Of a DNA stretch of 64,000 bases, positions 29,868 to 38,400 are shown piece by piece (within the stretch, counting starts at the first letter, position 1; each line of letters starts with the position of its first letter). Below the pieces are notes generated by a model. The model saw only the letters and a list, made by a program, of their open reading frames with translations. It was not told where the DNA came from and ran no database searches. The stretch is from Fimenecus sp963590415 (lineage in GTDB: Bacteria > Bacillota > Clostridia > Oscillospirales > Acutalibacteraceae). The stretch is taken from NCBI GenBank assembly GCA_963590415.1, contig CAVAPB010000012.1, forward strand, positions 6,832 to 70,831, given 5' to 3'. The position numbers and the translations under genes were made by a program.

Positions 29868-30836
29868 TTATTCAAGATTGACTTTTGTACTGTTTTCCCT
29901 TTGCTCGTGCTTGTATATTCTTCTGTCGTTAAGCGCCCAGAGCCTTGAAGAAAAGCCGTTTTCTTCAACATTCTCTATTGCGTGCGCTATCTGGTAAACC
30001 CGTGCGTCCATAAGGTCCAATTCCGAGAGCAATTCAGCCTCAAGGAACATAGGTCTTACCGCCGCACCGAACTCGGGCTCGCCGTGGTGAGAAATAAGCA
30101 TATGCTCGACAAGCATCGCCTTTTCCCTCGGTATCGAAAGCTCTGTTGCCGCTTCGTCAACAAGCATTGCTCCCTTGACAAGATGTCCGATAAGATTGCC
30201 CTCAACCGTATAGCCCGAAGCTATACCGCTTGCTCCGACATCGTATTCCGTGGTTTTCGCTATATCGTGAAGCATTGCACCCGTCAAAAGCAAATCCTTA
30301 TTTACAAACGGGTACACCTCGCATACGCCCTCGCAGAGTTTAACGATTGAAAGCGTGTGCATTAAAAGTCCGCCCCTTACGGCGTGATGAAGCTTGTACG
30401 CCGCAGGCCATGTGAGCAAAATGTCCCGTCTCTGCTCATACATATGTAAAACAAGCTTTTTGAGGTCCTCGTCCGAAAAGGCATTTACTCTCTCAATGAG
30501 CTTTTCATACATAAATTCGCCCGTGTAGTCCGCAGACTGAACAAGGTCGTCCATTTTGACATTATCCGAGTCGTTTACAAGCCTTATTTTGCTTATTCGC
30601 AGTTGATCCGAGCCCTGATATTTGCTGATTTCTCCTCTGACCTTGACAACAGAGTCAACTGGAAAGCTGCCGTGAATTAACGGAGAATAGTCCCAAAGCT
30701 TGGCGTTTATGTCGCCGCTCTTGTCCGAAAGCTTCATATCGAGATAGGCAGAGCCCTTTGCGGTTGTCTTTTCATCGCACTGCTTGACAAGCGCAAAGCC
30801 CTCCGACTGACCGTTGGTAAGATTGTTGAAATTCAT
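29868..30836 (-). CDS. yhaM: 3'-5' exoribonuclease YhaM family (HD phosphohydrolase)
   Basis: 322 residues, usual for YhaM. N-terminal OB-fold (about 15-90, SAYLDMKLSDKSGDINAKLWDYS) and an HD domain with HHAVRGGLLMHTLS, LLTGAMLHDIAKTTEY (His-Asp metal site) and EHMLISHHGEPEFGA. In Bacillus it trims RNA and DNA 3' ends in a Mn-dependent way. AGGAGAACGG precedes the ATG. It lies downstream of SpoIIP in the same direction. Confidence 0.9.
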   Translation of the reverse strand: MNFNNLTNGQSEGFALVKQCDEKTTAKGSAYLDMKLSDKSGDINAKLWDYSPLIHGSFPVDSVVKVRGEISKYQGSDQLRISKIRLVNDSDNVKMDDLVQSADYTGEFMYEKLIERVNAFSDEDLKKLVLHMYEQRRDILLTWPAAYKLHHAVRGGLLMHTLSIVKLCEGVCEVYPFVNKDLLLTGAMLHDIAKTTEYDVGASGIASGYTVEGNLIGHLVKGAMLVDEAATELSIPREKAMLVEHMLISHHGEPEFGAAVRPMFLEAELLSELDLMDARVYQIAHAIENVEENGFSSRLWALNDRRIYKHEQRENSTKVNLE

Positions 30837-30878
30837 ATTCCGTTCTCCTAAATATACTGTATATATTCACATTATACA

Positions 30879-31073
30879 CTATAATTTTATTTCGTTCAAG
30901 AACCGTTTGACGCCGTTTATGACATCGGTTTCGTTTACCGTCTCCGCCCTGCTGCCGAGGACGGTCTTTTCTGTATTCTCCTTTGCGTAAGTCACGCCTG
31001 TAAACAGTGAAAAGGCGCATAAAATCAGCACCGTTACGGTTATAAACTTTTTAACTTCCCTGTCCTTTTTCAT
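30879..31073 (-). CDS. Small signal-anchored protein following spoIIP
   Basis: 64 residues: a basic N-terminus, one hydrophobic helix (about 10-26, FITVTVLILCAFSLFTG) ending in TYA, which is a plausible signal peptidase or anchor region, and a short charged tail. Its ATG overlaps the SpoIIP stop by four bases (ATGA), which supports it as a real gene. No family recognised; a sporulation link is inferred only from this overlap. Confidence 0.6.
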   Translation of the reverse strand: MKKDREVKKFITVTVLILCAFSLFTGVTYAKENTEKTVLGSRAETVNETDVINGVKRFLNEIKL

Positions 31074-32203
31074 TTGTTCTCCTTTACAAATTCGCTTATT
31101 GCCCTTCCTATCAGATGTCCCGAATACTCCGCCTCCTCCAAGGTGTTCGAGTCGCTTCCGACCTCAAGAAGAACCGAACACGGAACTATATCCATATTAT
31201 ATTTTCTTGCCGAAAAAAGTATCGGGCGCATAAGGCTCGGATACATATTTTCGGCGGTCTGCTGAAGCTTTAAGGCAAAGGTCAGATTTTGCTCCCACGA
31301 CGGGAACGATTTCACCTTGCCGTCCTCACAGCCTGCGATAATCATAATCTGCGCCGCTTTTCTGCCGTTTATGGTTGTCACGGGCTTTGTGCGTGCCGTC
31401 TCCGAATTGTGGATTGCGTCACGGTGGACATCAAGTACAATCTGAATTGACGGGTTTTCCTTTAATATCTGCTCTATTTTCTCACGGGAACGGTCATAGG
31501 CACCCGTATATTGAGCGTCGTGAATATCCGTGTCGTGTATATAGCCTATGCCGCTCTTTTCAAGCTCCTCACAAATTGCCGTACCGACCCTTACCATATT
31601 CCTGTTCGGGTCGTTGCTCCTTGTCTGATAAGAGTTCGTAAACCAGCCGTCGTCAATCATCTCATAGCTTTCCGTTGTGTGGGTGTGGAATATAAGAACC
31701 GTCGGCTTTGAAATATCGTCACAGGAAAACGGGAGCTCCCCCGACAGCGAGCTTTCAATGTTTATGCTGTGTGACGGCGTTGTGTTGCGGACGGTAATAT
31801 TACCGTAGCTCGAAGTCGCATTTGAAATGTCGTAGGTCTTTTCGATTATTGTACCGTCGTGAGACGCCGAGGCGAAGTCCGCACGGTACTGCCTTGCCAT
31901 TTCAAGTATATCCTGCGGTGCCGTATCGGTATTTTCGGAAGTTTCCTGCTGTTTTGCGTCCGTTCCCGTGTTGTCCGAAATTTCGACGGTACTGTTCTGT
32001 TGTGTTACGGCGTCTGATTTCACCGAGTTTGACAGCGTCTGCGCCGCTGCCTGCGGCAGAGCAAGTCCCGCCGAAGCAACTGCGGTTTTTACCACCGCCG
32101 AAGAACAGTAGGTATTGAGAATATACGCAAATACAAATATCAGTGCGGCAAGCAGCGCCGTCAAACCGTTACCCGATGTATCGGGCTGTTTTCGGTTTCT
32201 CAT
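31070..32203 (-). CDS. spoIIP: Stage II sporulation protein P
   Basis: Peptidoglycan amidase/endopeptidase of the SpoIIDMP engulfment complex in the mother cell. About 377 residues, with a transmembrane helix near the N-terminus (about 14-30, GLTALLAALIFVFAYILN), an Asn/Thr-rich linker, and the C-terminal SpoIIP domain with IFHTHTTESY (zinc site), VLDVHRDAIHN and VLLEVGSDSNTLEEA. The start at 32203 (MRNRKQP) is chosen for an AAGGG nine bases upstream; in-frame starts up to 32257 exist. It is immediately downstream of gpr. Confidence 0.93.
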   Translation of the reverse strand: MRNRKQPDTSGNGLTALLAALIFVFAYILNTYCSSAVVKTAVASAGLALPQAAAQTLSNSVKSDAVTQQNSTVEISDNTGTDAKQQETSENTDTAPQDILEMARQYRADFASASHDGTIIEKTYDISNATSSYGNITVRNTTPSHSINIESSLSGELPFSCDDISKPTVLIFHTHTTESYEMIDDGWFTNSYQTRSNDPNRNMVRVGTAICEELEKSGIGYIHDTDIHDAQYTGAYDRSREKIEQILKENPSIQIVLDVHRDAIHNSETARTKPVTTINGRKAAQIMIIAGCEDGKVKSFPSWEQNLTFALKLQQTAENMYPSLMRPILFSARKYNMDIVPCSVLLEVGSDSNTLEEAEYSGHLIGRAISEFVKENK

Positions 32204-32260
32204 TTTAATCATCCCTTCGCTGTGCATATATCCGTAATATATATGCGAAGGGAGCACGGG

Positions 32261-33127
32261 TTATACGACCGAGAGTAAAAGCTCAGGGTCCGTCTCGGGC
32301 TGGAGGGCGCAGTTTATCGCAAGGGCGAGCAGCTTTGCCGCCCTGTCTATCACAACATCTATCTCACGGGGAGTTACCATCATTTTCTGCGCTTCGGCGC
32401 TCTCCTTTGCGGTTTCTCTGCCCGTTACATCCTTTGCAAGCGTTACTGCGTCCACGACTGTCGGGACTCCTATGGCTATGACGGGCACGCCGAGGGTCTT
32501 TTGAGAAATTTCAGCCCTCCTGTTGCCGACTCCCGAACCCGGAGTTATACCCGTATCGGTTATCTGCACGGTTCTGCCGAGGCGCTCAAGCCCTGCCGCC
32601 GCAAGAGCGTCTATGAGAATTACCGCCTTGGGCTTTATCGAGTCCGCCACGCTTTTGATTATCTCTCCCGTCTCTATCCCCGTCTGCCCGAGCACGCCCG
32701 TTGCAAGCGAGCACACGGGATTGAGATGCGAAAGGCCTATCTCCTCGGCAAGCTCGGAGGAAATGTGCCTTGTGGAAAATATACCTTCGGCGCATTTAGG
32801 TCCCAATGCGTCGGGCGTTATATCCTTGTTGCCTATTCCCGCGACAAGCACAGCTCCGTCTCCCTCGGGCAAAAGCGAGGAAATCTGTGCGGAAATGCTT
32901 TTCATTCTGTCGTCAAGCAGCTCCGTGTCATAGGAAAACTCCGTAAGCTCAACCGTGATGTATTCCCCCACGGGCTTGCCTATCGCCTTTGCGCTTTCGG
33001 GGTCGCCGACGGTTATTTTGGTAATTTCCGTCTTTTCGGTTTTCACGGTTTCCCGTCTTATGCCCTTAGGCCTTTTTCCGCTTATAAATTCATCTTTTTC
33101 TATTGCGAGGTCGGTTCGTGCGTTCAT
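32261..33127 (-). CDS. gpr: Germination protease GPR
   Basis: Spore protease of 288 residues that degrades small acid-soluble proteins during germination. It begins MNARTDLAIEKDE, matching the propeptide start of GPR (RTDLA), then has EYITVELTEFSY, VAGIGNKDITPDALGPKC and ALAAAGLERLGRTVQITDTGI. Shorter than Bacillus GPR (371) but in the range of clostridial homologues. AAGGAG precedes the ATG. It heads the gpr-spoIIP group. Confidence 0.93.
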   Translation of the reverse strand: MNARTDLAIEKDEFISGKRPKGIRRETVKTEKTEITKITVGDPESAKAIGKPVGEYITVELTEFSYDTELLDDRMKSISAQISSLLPEGDGAVLVAGIGNKDITPDALGPKCAEGIFSTRHISSELAEEIGLSHLNPVCSLATGVLGQTGIETGEIIKSVADSIKPKAVILIDALAAAGLERLGRTVQITDTGITPGSGVGNRRAEISQKTLGVPVIAIGVPTVVDAVTLAKDVTGRETAKESAEAQKMMVTPREIDVVIDRAAKLLALAINCALQPETDPELLLSVV

Positions 33128-33194
33128 TTCAACATCTCCTTATACTCTTATTATGGTTCGCAATAAAAAAATATTGCAAAATTATAAAAAAAAC

Positions 33195-33223
33195 TTGCTT
33201 TTTTCGTTGATAAATGGTATCAT
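33195..33223 (+). promoter_or_regulatory. Promoter of rpsT
   Basis: TTGCTT, 17-bp spacer, TATCAT, 32 bp before the rpsT ATG. Confidence 0.65.
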
Positions 33224-33255
33224 ATATTCCGCTAATGTATAAGGGAGGTGTGACA

Positions 33256-33513
33256 ATGCCTAATATTAAATCAGCTAAAAAGCGTGTAATCGTAAACGAC
33301 AAGCGTGCTAAGCGCAACAAATCAATGAATTCCGCATTAAAGACTGCTATCAAGAAAGCTAATGTTGCAATCGAAAGCGGTTCTGCAGACAAGGAAGTAC
33401 TTGTTACTGCTGCTGTTAAGAAGATCGACCAGGCTACCGCTAAGGGTCTCCTTCATAAAAACAATGCTGCACGTAAAAAGTCCGCCCTCGTTACAAAGTT
33501 GAACAAGGCTTAA
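33256..33513 (+). CDS. rpsT: 30S ribosomal protein S20
   Basis: 85 residues, starting MPNIKSAKKRVIVNDKRAKR and rich in Lys/Arg with Ala-rich helices (KTAIKKANVAIESG ... LLHKNNAARKKSAL), the S20 pattern. It binds 16S rRNA in the small subunit. GGGAGG lies just before the ATG. It is monocistronic and divergent from gpr. Confidence 0.95.
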   Translation: MPNIKSAKKRVIVNDKRAKRNKSMNSALKTAIKKANVAIESGSADKEVLVTAAVKKIDQATAKGLLHKNNAARKKSALVTKLNKA

Positions 33514-33532
33514 TTCAAGCAGTTTGTTGTTG

Positions 33533-33570
33533 CGCTGTCAACTCTCGGTTGGCAGCGTTTTGCTTTTTAT
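33533..33570 (+). terminator. Terminator of rpsT
   Basis: CGCTGTCAAC / GTTGGCAGCG stem followed by TTTTGCTTTTT. Confidence 0.9.
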
Positions 33571-33596
33571 TTTCACATTTCTTTACATATTGTTCA

Positions 33597-33625
33597 TTGA
33601 CTTTTGAAATATTATTGGTTATAAT
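33597..33625 (+). promoter_or_regulatory. Promoter of the 59-residue protein gene
   Basis: TTGACT, 17-bp spacer, perfect TATAAT, 38 bp before the ATG. Confidence 0.75.
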
Positions 33626-33663
33626 ATTTTTGAATTAAAAACAAAATTGGAGGTTTTGTTATT

Positions 33664-33843
33664 ATGAAAAAAGCATTAAAGGTAATCGGTATTCTTGTTG
33701 CGGTTGCAGGCGCAGCTTTTGCGGCATATGTTCTTGTTAAAAAATATGTTGACAGCAAAAAGGTTGTTATCGGTAACGACGCGGAAAACTATGTTTCCTG
33801 CTCATGCTGTGACGATACATTCGTTTCGGAGACAGTTGCGTAA
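33664..33843 (+). CDS. 59-residue single-pass membrane protein with Cys cluster
   Basis: MKKALKVIGILVAVAGAAFA then a hydrophobic helix, a lysine-rich step (KKYVDSKKVV) and a C-terminal CSCCDD cluster with three cysteines. Promoter, ribosome site (TTGGAGG) and a strong terminator bracket it exactly, and the helix lies at the N-terminus with positive residues after it, so this is a real small gene although below common length cutoffs. No family is recognised. The Cys triplet could bind metal or take part in thiol chemistry. Confidence 0.75.
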   Translation: MKKALKVIGILVAVAGAAFAAYVLVKKYVDSKKVVIGNDAENYVSCSCCDDTFVSETVA

Positions 33844-33859
33844 ACGGAATATAAATTTT

Positions 33860-33894
33860 GAGCAGTTACCGGGTTTGGTAACTGCTCTTTTTTT
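33860..33894. terminator. Terminator between the 59-residue gene and spoVAE
   Basis: GAGCAGTTACC, loop, GGTAACTGCTC, then TTTTTTT on the plus strand; it can also block the convergent spoVAE transcript. Confidence 0.9.
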
Positions 33895-33896
33895 GT

Positions 33897-34256
33897 CTAT
33901 TTGGATTTTGATTTTGTGAGGAAGGACACGACCACGCCCGAGAGCATTGCGGCGGTAATACCTGCCGAGCCTGCGCTTAAAGGACCTGTTAAAATTCCGA
34001 GCCAGCCGTACTGCCTTATCGCCTGCTTCGTTCCCTGCACAAGCATATTTCCGAAGCCCGTGAGCGGAACATTGGCGCCCGCTCCCGCCCATTCGGAAAA
34101 CGGGCCGTAAATCCCGAGCGCCCCGAGCAGCACGCCGAGCACCACAAACGACACAAGGATTCTTGCTGGCGTCAGCCGAGTGGTATCAATGAGCAGCTGA
34201 CCGACAACGCAGATAAGTCCGCCTATCACAAACGCTTTGAGAAACATCATAAACAA
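33897..34256 (-). CDS. spoVAE: SpoVA family protein, SpoVAE-type
   Basis: 119-residue membrane protein of the SpoVA family that moves Ca-dipicolinate into and out of the spore. It has about three to four helices: FVIGGLICVVGQLLIDTTRLTP, SFVVLGVLLGALGIYGPFSEWAGAGANVP, LTGFGNMLVQGTK and GILTGPLSAGSAGITAAMLSGVVVSFL. It stands alone, without the spoVAC and spoVAD partners usually alongside. A start of MFMMFL is used. Confidence 0.88.
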   Translation of the reverse strand: MFMMFLKAFVIGGLICVVGQLLIDTTRLTPARILVSFVVLGVLLGALGIYGPFSEWAGAGANVPLTGFGNMLVQGTKQAIRQYGWLGILTGPLSAGSAGITAAMLSGVVVSFLTKSKSK

Positions 34257-34301
34257 GCACTGCCTTTCATATTTTTACACAAATATTATTTCAATAATGT
34301 T

Positions 34302-34330
34302 TTTACATATTCAGAAAAGTATGATAAAAT
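34302..34330 (+). promoter_or_regulatory. Promoter of the aldo/keto reductase gene
   Basis: TTTACA, 17-bp spacer, TAAAAT, about 25 bp before the ATG at 34355. Confidence 0.65.
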
Positions 34331-34354
34331 AATAAAAAACACAGAGGTGATTTT

Positions 34355-35221
34355 ATGAATTCATTGACAGATACATATACCCTTATAAATTCCGTTAAGG
34401 TTCCCTGCATTGCGTTCGGAACATGGAAAATGCCCGAGGAGACCGCAACAAACGCAGTCAAGTGCGCCATTGAGAGCGGATACCGCCATATTGACACTGC
34501 GGCGGCTTATCAAAACGAAGAGTTCGTCGGCAAGGGAATAAAGGAAAGCGGCGTTAAAAGAGAGGATATTTTCCTCGTTTCAAAGCTTCCGAACGATGAC
34601 CACGGCTACAAAAACGCAATAGAATCCTGTGAGCGTTCGCTTAAAAGGCTCGGCACGGATTATCTTGACTCGTATTTGATACATTGGCCCGTTCTTGTAC
34701 AGAATGTCGACCGCCTTGAGGACGACCTGTGCGAGACCTGGAGGGCGTTTGAAACGCTTTACAACGACGGAAAGCTCCGCTCGATGGGCACAAGCAACTT
34801 CCTTGAAGAGCATATCGAAATAATAAAGAAGAATTTTTCGACCTATCCTATGATAAATCAGGTGCAGATGCATCCGCAAAATCCGCAGGACGAAATGATT
34901 GCCTATTGCAGGAAAAACAAAATTCTCCCCGAGGCGTGGAGTCCGCTCATTCAGGGTCAGGCGTTCAAGCGTGAACTGCTCATAGAAACGGCAAAAAAAT
35001 ACGGGGTTTCCGTAGCGCAGCTGTGCGTAAGGTTTATCGTGCAAAAGGGCGCCGTGCCCGTACCGAAGTCGGCAACGCCCGAGAGGATAAAGAACAATGC
35101 CGATGTGTTCGGTTTCTCCATATCGGACGAGGATATGGAAAAGATTGCAACGCTCAAGAAATACGGAATGATAGGAAATCCCCCGTCGGTTCCGAGAACG
35201 CATCAGGTTGTGGGGTTTTAG
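34355..35221 (+). CDS. Aldo/keto reductase
   Basis: 288 residues, an NAD(P)H-dependent oxidoreductase with the AKR TIM barrel. The catalytic tetrad is present: Asp47 and Tyr52 in GYRHIDTAAAYQNE, Lys77 in LVSKLPND, and His110 in DSYLIHWP. Further signatures are MGTSNFLEEHIE, MINQVQMHPQNPQ and the cofactor phosphate region GAVPVPKSATPERIKNN. It resembles 2,5-diketo-gluconate reductase-like AKR5 enzymes; the natural substrate is unknown. AGAGGTGATTTT precedes the ATG. It is monocistronic. Confidence 0.92.
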   Translation: MNSLTDTYTLINSVKVPCIAFGTWKMPEETATNAVKCAIESGYRHIDTAAAYQNEEFVGKGIKESGVKREDIFLVSKLPNDDHGYKNAIESCERSLKRLGTDYLDSYLIHWPVLVQNVDRLEDDLCETWRAFETLYNDGKLRSMGTSNFLEEHIEIIKKNFSTYPMINQVQMHPQNPQDEMIAYCRKNKILPEAWSPLIQGQAFKRELLIETAKKYGVSVAQLCVRFIVQKGAVPVPKSATPERIKNNADVFGFSISDEDMEKIATLKKYGMIGNPPSVPRTHQVVGF

Positions 35222-36060
35222 GTTATTGAACCGTATGGCGGGAGCAGCGCCCTTGCGGGCGAGTGAAGAATGAATAGTGAATAGTGAAGAGGTGCGGGTG
35301 CTTCGCACGGCGTCGTCGTTTGCTCCGTATCGTTCGCAACAGCCTTTGGCTGTTTCTCACTCGCTACGCAACTCCTCCTTTTCCGCAAAAATCACGCTCG
35401 GCTCGCCTGCTCGGTTGTAAACGCCCTCCCGACGGCTCGCTGTCGCTACCGACTTTTGCGGATGCCCGAAAACGCAGTGTAGGGCGGGGGCTTGCTCCCG
35501 CCGCTGACAAACATCAAATTATCGTAGGGACAGGGCTCGCCCCTGTCCTAATTTATTATATATCTCACTGTGGACAGCCGCAAGGGCTGTACCTACGGTC
35601 GCATAAATTTTCGGATTTGATAAAACTGGGCTCCCTCGTCAGAGGGAGCGGAAGCAAAAACCAAATTTGATATATAAATGCGGCTTGGGGTGACACACCA
35701 AATCGACCGTAACAATCAAATTATAATTTACATTATACCGTAGGGGCGAACTGTGTTCGCCCGCTTGTTGTTATTGCTGAATTTGGCGGGCGACCGCAGG
35801 TCGCCCCTACGGGTTGTTCTTTAATTCTAATGCCATATTAACCTTTAATTTCGATAAATCAACTACAATCTAACGGCGGGAGCAAGCCCCCGCCCTACCG
35901 CCATAATCAATGCGGAGCATTGTATATCATCACCGCGTTCGCGGTGCATTTTTTTAATCCCTCAGTCATTTTTTTACAAAAATGACAGCTCCCTTTACAA
36001 GGGAGCCTATATCGGACGCCCTCAAGGGCTGTTACTACGGTAATAATATACAAATCAAAA
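35222..36060. repeat. Intergenic island of mosaic repeats (copy 2)
   Basis: No supported gene in 840 bp. Modules shared with the island at 1.9-5.0 kb: GCGCCCTTGCGGGCG with GAATAGTGAATAGTGAA tails (35246-35290); a roughly 150-bp inverted copy of the 4360-4515 module (35308-35462); GGGCGGGGGCTTGCTCCCGCC (about 35482-35503) and its reverse (35877-35899); ACAGCCGCAAGGGCTGT (35575-35592); the two-hairpin unit GGGCGAACTGTGTTCGCCC / GGGCGACCGCAGGTCGCCC (35742-35812); and CCCTCAGTCATTTTT...AAAAATGACAG (35955-36008). Confidence 0.8.
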
Positions 36061-36073
36061 TTACACACAACCG

Positions 36074-36099
36074 AAAAGGCTGCCTTCTGGCAGCCTTTT
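36074..36099 (-). terminator. Terminator of the ECF transporter operon
   Basis: Minus strand AAAAGGCTGCC, loop AGAA, GGCAGCCTTTT then a T tail; it overlaps the S component stop. Confidence 0.82.
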
Positions 36100-36793
36100 A
36101 TTCGTACAGTCCGTATTTCGTTGTTATTCTTGACAGGCGCCTGCCTATCGGTTTGAAAAGCAATATCAGGAAAATCACATTCGACACAATATATACAGCC
36201 GTAACGGGTACTGCCGAGGCAATCAGCGTAAGATACCTTGAAAAAACGAATGTGCCGTCAACATAAATCGCCGTCCAGGTATCGAGAAAAAGCGAATAAG
36301 CCACGCCGGAGAACGCCCCGAACAGATATAAAAACAGCTTGCTTTTTATGAGCTGCTTTGAAAGTAAGCCCGAAAAGAAGCCTATCATGCCCCAAGCGAA
36401 CATCTGAAACGGCGTCCACGCCCCTTGCCCGAAAATGAAATTCGACACAAGTGCGGACAGCGCTCCGCATAAAAAGCCGTATTGCGCCCCGAGATATACG
36501 CCCGCGATTATCACAAACGCCGTTACGGGCTTAAAAAACGGCACATATGAAAACGCAAACCGTCCGACAACAGAAAGCGCCGTCATCACGGCAACCAAAA
36601 CCGTGCCGACAACCGTTGTGCGCTCGCCGTGCTCTACCGAGACAAAAAACGCCGCAAGGCACAAAACCGTTACCGCAAAGCAGAGAAAGACATATTTCCT
36701 CGCACCGAGAAGCTGTGTGCCGAAAATGACCGTCAGCGGAATTGCGCCGAAAATCAAAACATAACTTAAAATCTTTTTCCGTTTAATGCTCAT
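36098..36793 (-). CDS. ECF transporter S component, substrate unknown
   Basis: 231-residue membrane protein with about six or seven helices; start MSIKRKK at 36793, overlapping the ATPase stop by ATGA. It has YVPFFKPVTAFVIIAGVYLGAQYG and FGQGAWTPFQMFAWGMIGFF, a signature seen in cobalamin-type (CblT-like) and related S components. In this operon it pairs with its own dedicated ATPase pair and T component, so it forms a complete importer. Substrate not determined by sequence; cobalamin precursor is one possibility. Confidence 0.8.
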   Translation of the reverse strand: MSIKRKKILSYVLIFGAIPLTVIFGTQLLGARKYVFLCFAVTVLCLAAFFVSVEHGERTTVVGTVLVAVMTALSVVGRFAFSYVPFFKPVTAFVIIAGVYLGAQYGFLCGALSALVSNFIFGQGAWTPFQMFAWGMIGFFSGLLSKQLIKSKLFLYLFGAFSGVAYSLFLDTWTAIYVDGTFVFSRYLTLIASAVPVTAVYIVSNVIFLILLFKPIGRRLSRITTKYGLYE

Positions 36794-38400
36794 TGTTTTT
36801 TCTCCGCACACAGCGCCGACACCTGCTTGCAGGTCACGGCATAATCGGCAAAGCCCCTCGATATTTTGGAAGCGCCCGTAGTGTAAAAGCTGTTGTCCGA
36901 AAAGAATCTCTGCGGAACATCGCAGGCGGTAATTTCACCGTCAAACAGCAGTGAGCATCTGTCGGAAATCTCCGCCGCAAACTCCGTGTCGTGCGTTACC
37001 GCAACAACCGTTATGCCGTTTATCGACAGGGTCTTTATTATATCCTTGACATTGTCTTTGGCTACGCAGTCAAGGCTTTTTACGGGCTCGTCCATAAGCA
37101 GAATATCGGGCTTTGATATAAGCAGCTTTGCAATGGCGCACTTCTGAATTTCGCCGCCCGACAAATCGAACGGGTGTCTGCTTCGCAAATCCGCAATACC
37201 GAGCAATTCAAGCGCTTCGTATATTCTGTCGTCCGTCTGCTCAAAGTCAAGCCCGAGATGCTTGCAGTAAAGGCGCATATCCTCCTCCACGCTCTCGCCG
37301 ACGAACATATTTTTTACATTTTGCATAAGCAGTGCCGCACGCCTGCCCTTGCCTATCGAAATTTTTCCGCTGTAAGGCTTCAGCACGCTCGAAATAAGCT
37401 TGACAAGCGTGGTCTTGCCCGAGCCGTTTGCACCGAGAACACAGTGTACCTCGCCCTTTTTGCAGGCAAAATTCAAGCCTTTTATTATATCGTCGCCGTC
37501 TTTTGAATAGCGAAAATATACATTTTTACATTCAAAGGTGTTTTCGTATTCGTTTTTGAATTCCTTTACCGAGGACGCAGAGCTTTCGGGAGTAAAATGC
37601 TCCGAAAGCCATATTTTGCCCTCTCTGACATTCAGCGGACACTCGTCTTTCTTTCCCGTATCTCTCCAAATTTTTGCACAGTCCGGTAAATTTCCGAAAA
37701 CCGCTTCGGTTGAAATTTCGGGCAGCGTCTCACGGATATTGCCGTAGGATATGAGCTTACCCTGCTTCATAACGGCGATTTTGTTGCAAACTGAGATTAT
37801 CTCGCCCGTTCTGTGTTCGCTGATAATAAAGGTTACGCCCAAATCGTCGTTGAGGCGTTTAACGGTGTTTATGAAATCCACGCAGGCTATCGGGTCAAGC
37901 TGTGAAAGCGGCTCGTCAAGCAATATCAGTTTAGGTGTGCCCACGGTGACCGAGGCAAGGTTCAAAAGCTGCTTTTGTCCCCCCGAGAGCTCCGAGGTGT
38001 TCTTGTAAAACCAGTCCGATATTCCGAAATAGCTTGCGGTCTCCGCAACACGGCGGCGCATTTGCATAGGCTCTGTCCCCGTGTTTTCAAGAGTAAAGGC
38101 AAGCTCGTGCCATACCTTATCGCAGACTATCTGGCTTTCGACATCCTGAAAAACGAAGCCTATATCCGAGCTTTTGGCGTTTTCGGCATTTTCGCCGCAA
38201 AAAAATATCTCCCCCGACCTTTGACCGAACGGGGAAATTTCCTTTTTGAGCATTTTGAGGAGCGTGGTTTTGCCGCTTCCCGTCTCACCGCACAGAAGGA
38301 CAATATCGCCCGAATTCACCGAAAACGAAATGTCGGAAAGCGACTTGTTTCCACTTTCAGGATATGTGAAGTTCAGATTTTTGACAGATAATATTTCCAT
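36790..38400 (-). CDS. ECF transporter ATP-binding protein, two fused ABC domains
   Basis: 536 residues: EcfA and EcfA' joined in one chain. Domain 1 (about 1-230) has Walker A GETGSGKTT, ABC signature LSGGQKQLL and Walker B ILLDEPLSQLDP. Domain 2 (about 290-520) has Walker A GANGSGKTT, signature LSGGEIQKC and Walker B ILLMDEPVKSLD. It powers vitamin import with EcfT. ATG at 38400 overlaps the EcfT stop by 28 bp and its own stop overlaps the S component start. Confidence 0.92.
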   Translation of the reverse strand: MEILSVKNLNFTYPESGNKSLSDISFSVNSGDIVLLCGETGSGKTTLLKMLKKEISPFGQRSGEIFFCGENAENAKSSDIGFVFQDVESQIVCDKVWHELAFTLENTGTEPMQMRRRVAETASYFGISDWFYKNTSELSGGQKQLLNLASVTVGTPKLILLDEPLSQLDPIACVDFINTVKRLNDDLGVTFIISEHRTGEIISVCNKIAVMKQGKLISYGNIRETLPEISTEAVFGNLPDCAKIWRDTGKKDECPLNVREGKIWLSEHFTPESSASSVKEFKNEYENTFECKNVYFRYSKDGDDIIKGLNFACKKGEVHCVLGANGSGKTTLVKLISSVLKPYSGKISIGKGRRAALLMQNVKNMFVGESVEEDMRLYCKHLGLDFEQTDDRIYEALELLGIADLRSRHPFDLSGGEIQKCAIAKLLISKPDILLMDEPVKSLDCVAKDNVKDIIKTLSINGITVVAVTHDTEFAAEISDRCSLLFDGEITACDVPQRFFSDNSFYTTGASKISRGFADYAVTCKQVSALCAEKKQ

